In this document: positions 26,823-32,646 of the stretch, piece by piece
How positions within the stretch are numbered: the first letter of the stretch is position 1
Layout of the letters: the number at the start of each line of letters is the position of its first letter
Source: Gemmatimonadota bacterium
Lineage (GTDB): Bacteria > Gemmatimonadota > Gemmatimonadetes > Gemmatimonadales > Gemmatimonadaceae
Length of the DNA stretch: 32,646 nucleotides
Assembly: GCA_016200495.1 (NCBI GenBank)
Contig: JACQES010000209.1
Span: 1 to 32,646 of the forward strand
Reading direction: 5' to 3'
Program-made: the position numbers and the translations under genes
Notes under the pieces: model-generated
Told to the model about the DNA's origin: nothing
What the model saw: the letters and a program-made list of their open reading frames with translations, nothing else
Databases searched by the model: none

Positions 26823-27500
26823 CTAGGCGAGGGACTTGAGCACCAGCTTGGACACCGCCTTGAGCGTCTCGAAGACGCCGTCGCCGGTGACGGCCACCGC
26901 CTCGAAGTACGTGGCGTGCTCGATCCATTCGCCGGTCGGCAGCTGCTCGACGAGGTTCTCGCCCGCGTGGTACGGATCGGGCGTGATGCGCTGCTTGGCG
27001 GGATCGGTGACTTCCCAGCCGGGGTTGAGCGCGGCCTGCAGTTCCTTGAGGGGCGCGGCGTTCGGGAGGTCGCGCTTGTTGTACTGGATCAGGAACGGCA
27101 TCTTCGTCAGGTCGTACCCGTACTCGGCCATGTTGTCGTACAGGTTCTGCATGGCCTCCTGGTTCGCCTCCATGCGCTCGAGCTGCGAGTCGGCGACGAA
27201 CACGATGCCGTCGACCCCCTTGAGGATGAGCTTGCGCGAGGCGTTGTAGTAGACCTGGCCCGGCACCGTGTACAGGTGGAAGCGGGTCTTGAAGCCGCGG
27301 ATGGTGCCGAGGTCGACCGGCAGGAAGTCGAAGAAGAGCGTGCGCTCGGTCTCCGTCGCGAGCGAGATGAGCTTGCCGCGGGTATCCGGCTTCACCTTGC
27401 CGTAGACGTGCTCGAGGTTGGTGGTCTTGCCACCGAGGCCCGGCCCGTAGTACACGATCTTGCAGTTGATCTCGCGCGAGGCGTAGTTGATCATCGACAT
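26823..27500 (-). CDS. mglA: MglA-type small Ras-like GTPase
   Basis: [16 protein letters not shown]-loop, [42 protein letters not shown]. Confidence 0.95.
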   Translation of the reverse strand: MSMINYASREINCKIVYYGPGLGGKTTNLEHVYGKVKPDTRGKLISLATETERTLFFDFLPVDLGTIRGFKTRFHLYTVPGQVYYNASRKLILKGVDGIVFVADSQLERMEANQEAMQNLYDNMAEYGYDLTKMPFLIQYNKRDLPNAAPLKELQAALNPGWEVTDPAKQRITPDPYHAGENLVEQLPTGEWIEHATYFEAVAVTGDGVFETLKAVSKLVLKSLA

Positions 27501-27512
27501 GGCTGTCGTCTC

Positions 27513-28007
27513 CTATTGGAACAGCTTGTCGATTTCGTCGTCGGCGCCGGCCAGGAGGCCCGTCTGCGCCGGTGCGCCGCCCGCCTGGCCGCGCAGGAAC
27601 ACCTGCTCGAACAACCGCGTGAGATCTTCGACGACGACCTTCATCTTGAGCCGCACGAGGCCGAGGGTGGTGCGGTTGTCGAACAGCACGCAGAGGATCA
27701 CGCGCCGGGCGACGTCCGCGAGGTACATGCTTTCCTTCTCGCCCTGGTGGAAGAGCGAGTTGAAGTCGCTCTCGCCGATGAGCCGGGCAAGCTGGTCGTT
27801 GGCCGAGAAGTCCGCCGCGGTGAGCGTGGCGAACGCGGTGGGGTCGAAGGTGGGCTGTTCGCCCACGGTCGCGACGAGCTGCCCCGACCGGTCCACGAGG
27901 AGCGCGCACCGCGCGTTCGACTCGTAGAGGAACTTCTGGAGCAGCGACGTGATCGCGTGGAAGTCGTCCTCGGTGAACGACCAGCTCGCGGCGCCTACTG
28001 GCGGCAT
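27513..28007 (-). CDS. mglB: Roadblock/LC7 domain protein, MglB-like GTPase-activating partner
   Basis: SNARCALLVDRSGQLVATVGEQPTFDPTAFATLTAADFSANDQLARLIGE; directly upstream of mglA. Confidence 0.88.
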   Translation of the reverse strand: MPPVGAASWSFTEDDFHAITSLLQKFLYESNARCALLVDRSGQLVATVGEQPTFDPTAFATLTAADFSANDQLARLIGESDFNSLFHQGEKESMYLADVARRVILCVLFDNRTTLGLVRLKMKVVVEDLTRLFEQVFLRGQAGGAPAQTGLLAGADDEIDKLFQ

Positions 28008-28065
28008 TCCAAGTCCCCGTGGTTGCGAGTGGAGCGAAGCGTGAACGTGTCGCGCGCTGCGTGCG

Positions 28066-28656
28066 TCATGCCATGGCCCGTCGTGCGGAGAGCGCCTGCG
28101 CGATCGTGACCACGTCGGCGTACTCCAGGTCGCCCCCGGCCGGCAGCCCGCGGGCGAGGCGCGTCACGCTGACTCCCGACGGCGCGAGTTCGCGCTGCAG
28201 GTAGACGGCGGTCGCGTCGCCCTCAAGCGAGGGGTTGGTGGCGACGATCACTTCCTTGATCCCGCCCGCCGCGACGCGGCCGAGCAGGGGTTCGACGGCG
28301 AGGTCATCCGGCCCCACGCCATCGAGGGGCGACAGCCGCCCCCCGAGTACATGATATCGTCCGCGGAACTCCCCCGCCCGCTCGATGGCGGAGATGTCGG
28401 ACGCGTCCTCGACGACGCAGAGCACCGTCGCGTCGCGCCGCGGATCGGCGCAGATGCCGCAGGTGGCCGTCTCGGTGAGGTTGCCACAGGTGGCGCACGG
28501 GTGCACGCGCTCGGCCAGCGTGGCCAGCGCCCCGGCCAGCCGCTTGCTCGCCTCGGGTGGCTGCTTGAGCAGGTGATAGGTCAGGCGCATTGCCGTCTTG
28601 CGACCGATCCCGGGCAGCTTGGCGAGTTCCAGGGCGAGCTCCTCGATGGCCGACAT
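28066..28656 (-). CDS. recR: Recombination mediator RecR
   Basis: LPGIGRKTAMRLTYHLL, zinc motif CATCGNLTETATCGIC, Toprim CVVEDASDISAIE. Confidence 0.97.
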   Translation of the reverse strand: MSAIEELALELAKLPGIGRKTAMRLTYHLLKQPPEASKRLAGALATLAERVHPCATCGNLTETATCGICADPRRDATVLCVVEDASDISAIERAGEFRGRYHVLGGRLSPLDGVGPDDLAVEPLLGRVAAGGIKEVIVATNPSLEGDATAVYLQRELAPSGVSVTRLARGLPAGGDLEYADVVTIAQALSARRAMA

Positions 28657-28664
28657 GCGGGTGG

Positions 28665-28982
28665 CTAGAACGGCAACTTGAAGGGCAGGTCGAGCCCGCC
28701 CGTCAGCTTCCCCATCTCGCTGGCCGCGAGCTCGGCCGCCTTCTTCTGGGCCTCGCCCACCGCGACGGCCACGAGGTCCTCGAGCATCTCGACTTCGGCC
28801 GGGTTGAGCAGGTGCGGCTCGATCTTGACGCGCTTGACCATCCCCTTGCCGTCGGCCTCGACCCGGACCATGCCGCCGCCGGCCGCGCCGGTCACGGTGC
28901 GGCTGGCGAGGTCGTCCTGCACCTGCTGCAGCTTGCCCTGCATCTGCTGGGCTTGCTGCAGGATTTTCAGGATGTCGGGCAT
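28665..28982 (-). CDS. YbaB/EbfC family nucleoid-associated protein
   Basis: QQMQGKLQQVQDDLASRTVTGAAGGGMVRVEADGKGMVKRVKI; dnaX-ybaB-recR synteny. Confidence 0.95.
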   Translation of the reverse strand: MPDILKILQQAQQMQGKLQQVQDDLASRTVTGAAGGGMVRVEADGKGMVKRVKIEPHLLNPAEVEMLEDLVAVAVGEAQKKAAELAASEMGKLTGGLDLPFKLPF

Positions 28983-29052
28983 GGGGGTCCGGGGTAGTCC
29001 GAACCGGGAAAGCTACCCGGCGCGCGGACGGGGTGGCAAGCTTCGCGACCGC

Positions 29053-30990
29053 CTAGTCCAAGGGCTCCAGATCGAGGGCATCAATGGCCGCCCCGAGCAC
29101 CGGATCGCGCTTCCGGAGCGCGGCGATCTGCTCAGCCTTGACCGTGTCGTGCGTGATGCGCGTGCGCTGCGCGGCGGGGGCGCCGGCGGCGCGCACGACC
29201 ACCTTGGTGACCGCGGGCCAGCGTGGCTGGATGGCGGCGAGCAGGTCGGCCGTGCCCCGCTCCACCCCCTCGACCGTGGCCGCGTCGGCGACCTCGAGGG
29301 TGAGGGTGCCCGAGGCGGCGATCGCGGCCGGGAGGGCACCCGCCACGAGCGTGGCGAGCACGGCACGGCCGTTGGCGCGCACGGCCTCGACGACGTCGCC
29401 CCAATGCTCGGCCAGGTGCGTGGCATCGGGGAGGTCGGCCACGGGGGGCGGACCGAGGCGCACTTCGACGTCGAGCGGCGGGCCGGAGGCGGCCCCGGCG
29501 TCGGCCGGGTGCGGCGGCTCCTCCATGGCGGGGACCGAGCGGGCCGAGGTCGGGCGCGCGGCGACCGCCGGCGGCGGCGCGACGGCCTGCGCGAGGTGCG
29601 GCGCCGGTGCGTTCCGGGCGACGGTCGGGCGGGAGGCGGGCTCGGCGACGGCGGCACGCGTGGAGGCCGCCGCCGGGGACGTGACTGTGGCCGCGACGGC
29701 ACTCGAGGCGGCCGACGGCGCCACGGTGCCCATGGGCGAGGCCGGCGTGGCCGCCTCGGCGCGCAACGGGGTGCGCGCGACCGTGGCGCGCGCGCCGCCG
29801 GCCGCTCCGCTGGCCGACGCGCCGGAGCCTCCGGCCAGTGGGGCGGGCGCACCCTCCGGCAGCCGCCGGAGCAGCTCCTCGAGGCTCACCGTGCGATCGA
29901 GCAGCGCGCAGCGCACGAGCAGCGTCTCGAGCACGAGCTGCGGCTGCGACGCCTTGCGGAGCGTGGGCTCGACTTCGAGCACGAGGGTGAGCATGCGAAG
30001 CAGGTCGGCCTGCCCGAGCTTGCCCGCGCGCTCGGTGAGCGCGGCGCGCGTGCGCTCCGAGATGCCGGCCGACTGGCCGCCCAAGGCGAGCGCGAGCTGG
30101 CCGCGCAGCAGGTCGGCGAAGCCCGCGAGGAAGAGCGCGAAATCCACCCCCAGGTCGGCCAGCCGCGCGACGGCGGCGAAGACGTCGCCCGCCCGGCCCT
30201 CGGCCACGAGGTCGAGGATGGCGAGGTATTCGTCCTCGGGCACGAGGCCCAGCGCATCGCGCACGCGCGAGACGGTGACGCCGCCCTCGGAGCCGAGCGC
30301 GAGCACCTGGTCGGTGAGCGAGAGCGCGTCGCGCAGGCCGCCGTCGGCGGCGCGGGCGATGAGTGCCAGCGCATCCGGCTCGAAGCCGACCTCCTCTTCC
30401 TTGAGCACGACGGCGAGCCGATCGGCGATCTCGGCCGGGCCGATGCGGCGCAGGTCGAATCGCTGGAGGCGCGAGAGCACCGGGAGCGCGGCCTGCGCGA
30501 TCTTCTGCGGCTCGGTGGTGCAGAAGGTGAAGACGACGCGCGGCGGCGGCTCCTCGAGGATCTTGAGGAGCGCATTCCACGCCTCGCGCGTGAGCATGTG
30601 CGCCTCGTCGACGATGTACACCTTCCAGCGGTCGTCGCCGGACGGGGCGTAGAGGGCGCGCTCACGGAGCTCGCGCGCATCGTCGACGCCGCGGTTCGAC
30701 GCCGCGTCGATCTCGACGACGTCCATGCTGGTGGAGCCGGCCCAGATGCGCTGGCACGAGTCGCACTTGCCGCACGGTTCGCCATCGCCGGGCTTGTGCT
30801 CGCAGTTGAGCGCCATGGCGAGCACGCGGTCGAGCGTGGTCTTGCCGGTGCCGCGCGGGCCGCACAGCAGGTAGCCGTGCGCGACGCGATCGCGGGCGAT
30901 GGCGCCCTTGAGGGTGTTGGCGACGTGCGACTGGACGGCGACGCCCCCGAACGAGCGCGGGCGGTACTTGCGGGCGAGGGCGAGGCGCAT
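29053..30990 (-). CDS. dnaX: DNA polymerase III subunit gamma/tau
   Basis: KYRPRSFGGVAVQSHVANTLKGAI, GPRGTGKTT, zinc motif CGKCDSCQRI, VYIVDEAHMLTREAWNALLKILEEPP. Confidence 0.96.
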   Translation of the reverse strand: MRLALARKYRPRSFGGVAVQSHVANTLKGAIARDRVAHGYLLCGPRGTGKTTLDRVLAMALNCEHKPGDGEPCGKCDSCQRIWAGSTSMDVVEIDAASNRGVDDARELRERALYAPSGDDRWKVYIVDEAHMLTREAWNALLKILEEPPPRVVFTFCTTEPQKIAQAALPVLSRLQRFDLRRIGPAEIADRLAVVLKEEEVGFEPDALALIARAADGGLRDALSLTDQVLALGSEGGVTVSRVRDALGLVPEDEYLAILDLVAEGRAGDVFAAVARLADLGVDFALFLAGFADLLRGQLALALGGQSAGISERTRAALTERAGKLGQADLLRMLTLVLEVEPTLRKASQPQLVLETLLVRCALLDRTVSLEELLRRLPEGAPAPLAGGSGASASGAAGGARATVARTPLRAEAATPASPMGTVAPSAASSAVAATVTSPAAASTRAAVAEPASRPTVARNAPAPHLAQAVAPPPAVAARPTSARSVPAMEEPPHPADAGAASGPPLDVEVRLGPPPVADLPDATHLAEHWGDVVEAVRANGRAVLATLVAGALPAAIAASGTLTLEVADAATVEGVERGTADLLAAIQPRWPAVTKVVVRAAGAPAAQRTRITHDTVKAEQIAALRKRDPVLGAAIDALDLEPLD

Positions 30991-31139
30991 CGGGGGGAAT
31001 CTACGGCGGGCAAGCGCGGTTCGCGGCGACGCGGGTCACCGTGCGCGTCCGACGTGGAACGAGGCGGACAGGATGACCGAGGTCGGCGCTTCGCTCAGTG
31101 GCGCGGGCGCACGCGAGCGCGCGGTCCCGGCTGAAACGC

Positions 31140-31189
31140 CTCGCGCGGGCGCCCAGCCGCCCCAAGGGCAGCGGGTCGTCCCGCGCGAG
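31140..31189 (-). terminator. Hairpin 3' of the SRP RNA, candidate terminator or processing signal
   Basis: Perfect 10-bp inverted repeat CTCGCGCGGG...CCCGCGCGAG (31140..31149 / 31180..31189); on the minus strand it is followed by GGCGTTT. Confidence 0.55.
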
Positions 31190-31290
31190 TGCTCCGGGCC
31201 TGACGAAGCGACGACAGACACCTCATGCCGCTGCTACCTTCGGGGTCCTGACGGGATTAGAAGGCTGAAGCCCTTCGGGACCCGGAGCAC
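31189..31290 (-). ncRNA. ffs: Small bacterial SRP RNA (4.5S-like)
   Basis: Minus strand GTGCTCCGGG...CCCGTCAGGACCCCGAAGGTAGCAGCGGC...CCCGGAGCAC: conserved domain IV GUCAGG/AGCAGC symmetric loop, perfect 10-bp terminal helix, located upstream of dnaX on the same strand. Confidence 0.9.
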
Positions 31291-31294
31291 CTTG

Positions 31295-31323
31295 AAGCTA
31301 GCCACGCGGGGGGCGGGAACCAA
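31295..31323 (-). promoter_or_regulatory. Putative sigma70-type promoter for ffs (TTGGTT-N17-TAGCTT)
   Basis: Minus strand -35-like TTGGTT (31318..31323), exact 17-nt spacer, -10-like TAGCTT (31295..31300), 4 nt before the inferred RNA 5' end. Confidence 0.5.
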
Positions 31324-31367
31324 GCGGTGGCGTGGCGGCTGACGCCCGCCTCGGTGATCTTGCCGTC

Positions 31368-32078
31368 ATGGCACCGCGCTACGCACGCCCGGGCACGATC
31401 CCCGAGGCTGGAGAGGTCTGGCAACCCGTCGGGCCGACGGCGACGCTGCTGACCGCGCACCTCGTGCCGGTGGAGGCGGTGCGGCCGCTCGTGCCCGAGG
31501 GGATCGAGGTGGTGAGCGTGCTTCCCGGGCACACGCTCGCGAGCACGCTGCTCTCGTACTACGGGCCGGGGAGCACGCTCGTGTACCACGAGCTCGTGGT
31601 GGGGTGCGCGTACGTGAAGCACGCCGGCGCGCACGGCTTCTTCGTGTCGCACATCTACGTGGACTCGGCCGACTCGGTCACCGGCGGGCGCCGCATGGGC
31701 CTGCCCAAGGAGATGGCGCAGTTCAACTGGAACGGCGCGATGCCGGGCGAGGCGGTGGTGATCGGCCCCGAGGGGATCCTCGTGCGCGTGCGGTACGGAC
31801 GGCCGCTGCTGCGCGTGCCGTTCTCGGTGACCGGCGGGACGGTGAGCGTGCTCGACTCGGGCGAGGTGGTGCACTTCAAGTCGCGCATCCGCGGGCGCTG
31901 GGGGTTCGCGGGCGCGTCGCTCGACGTTCCGGCGAATTCGCCGCTGGCGCGCGTGCAGCTGGGGCAGCCCGTCGTGTCGCTCGTGTCGGGGCCGATGATG
32001 GCGGAGATGGGGCTCGAGTTCCGCGCGGTGGGACAGGTGCGGCGGCGGTCGCGACCGTTGCTGGCGCCGGTGGGGTGA
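31368..32078 (+). CDS. Acetoacetate decarboxylase family protein
   Basis: GPGSTLVYHELVVGCAYV, VSHIYVDSADSVTGGRRMGLPKEMAQFNW; the K in GLPKE fits the family catalytic lysine region. Confidence 0.8.
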   Translation: MAPRYARPGTIPEAGEVWQPVGPTATLLTAHLVPVEAVRPLVPEGIEVVSVLPGHTLASTLLSYYGPGSTLVYHELVVGCAYVKHAGAHGFFVSHIYVDSADSVTGGRRMGLPKEMAQFNWNGAMPGEAVVIGPEGILVRVRYGRPLLRVPFSVTGGTVSVLDSGEVVHFKSRIRGRWGFAGASLDVPANSPLARVQLGQPVVSLVSGPMMAEMGLEFRAVGQVRRRSRPLLAPVG

Positions 32079-32100
32079 CGAACGCCCACCACCGGATGGC

Positions 32101-32565
32101 TCAGAGGCCGAGGTCGCTCAGCCCGGGGTGATCGCTCGGCCGCACACCCTGCTCCCAGCGGAACTTGCGCTCGGCCTCGGTGATCGGCACGTCGTTGATG
32201 CTCGCGTGTCGTTCCGCCATGTAGCCGTCGGCATCGAACCGCCAGTTCTCGTTGCCGTGCGACCGGAACCAGTGGCCATCGACATCGTGCCATTCGTAGA
32301 CGAACCGCACCGCGATGCGATCGCCGGTGACGGCCCAGAGTTCCTTGATGAGGCGGTACTCGAGCTCCTTCGCCCACTTCCGCGTCAGGAACGCCTCGAT
32401 CTCGGCGCGTCCCGTGATGAACTCGGAGCGATTGCGCCAGCGGCTCCCGACGGTGTAGGCGAGCGCGACCTTCGCCGGATCGCGCCGGTTCCAGGCGTCC
32501 TCGGCGGCGCGAACCTTGAGGGTGGCCGAGTCGATGTCGAAGGGCGGAAGGGGAGGACGTGTCAT
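32101..32565 (-). CDS. DUF1348 / SnoaL-like nuclear transport factor 2 family protein
   Basis: [69 protein letters not shown]. Confidence 0.92.
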   Translation of the reverse strand: MTRPPLPPFDIDSATLKVRAAEDAWNRRDPAKVALAYTVGSRWRNRSEFITGRAEIEAFLTRKWAKELEYRLIKELWAVTGDRIAVRFVYEWHDVDGHWFRSHGNENWRFDADGYMAERHASINDVPITEAERKFRWEQGVRPSDHPGLSDLGL

Positions 32566-32646
32566 CGCGATGCGTTCCTCGACGAAGGGTTCGTGCGTGA
32601 CGAAGCGAGCGCGGGCCGGTCCAGGCGCTCCGGACGACGGCGACGA

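Noticed and set aside
29053-30990. Programmed frameshift site in dnaX
   Set aside because: No A-AAA-AAG-type slippery run visible; the single frame covers gamma/tau through to the stop.
30899-31342. 147-aa ORF across the dnaX upstream region
   Set aside because: Overlaps the SRP RNA and the dnaX 5' end on the opposite strand; no protein motifs.
1-32646. tRNA/rRNA genes, prophage, transposases, restriction-modification or toxin-antitoxin systems
   Set aside because: No recognisable signatures found by reading; essentially all coding capacity is accounted for by housekeeping or metabolic genes.

Overview
High-GC bacterial window, gene-dense on both strands. By gene content I infer Gemmatimonadota, possibly a phototrophic member; this is an inference and not tested. 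The left edge holds the 3' part of a BchP-like geranylgeranyl reductase, followed by hemA-hemE-hemF. Next come a BshB1-like deacetylase, tryptophan 2,3-dioxygenase, a ChbG/HpnK deacetylase with a GT2 glycosyltransferase, cysteine desulfurase-mnmA, a PQQ-type quinoprotein, a LytS/LytTR two-component pair, a DUF2911 protein, an orphan lipoprotein, an acyl-CoA dehydrogenase with a DUF998-like membrane protein, grpE-dnaJ diverging from a membrane-anchored SARP/TPR regulator, a minus-strand block (dnaX-ybaB-recR-mglB-mglA-pgsA-cinA), an acetoacetate decarboxylase-family protein and a DUF1348/SnoaL-like protein. The most notable non-coding results are: (i) an SRP RNA (ffs) at 31189..31290 (-), missed by the ORF track, with a 10-bp terminal helix, a GUCAGG/AGCAGC core, an atypical apical loop, a plausible promoter and a 3' hairpin; (ii) a nested inverted-repeat element built of 9-bp tandem units at 4415..4700; (iii) a 12-unit 9-bp tandem array at 14702..14809 that starts inside the last codons of a gene and encodes repeated stop codons. 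I did not find a clear, wholly new multi-gene system. The repeat structures, the SRP RNA variant and the BchP/C5-haem junction are the best leads.
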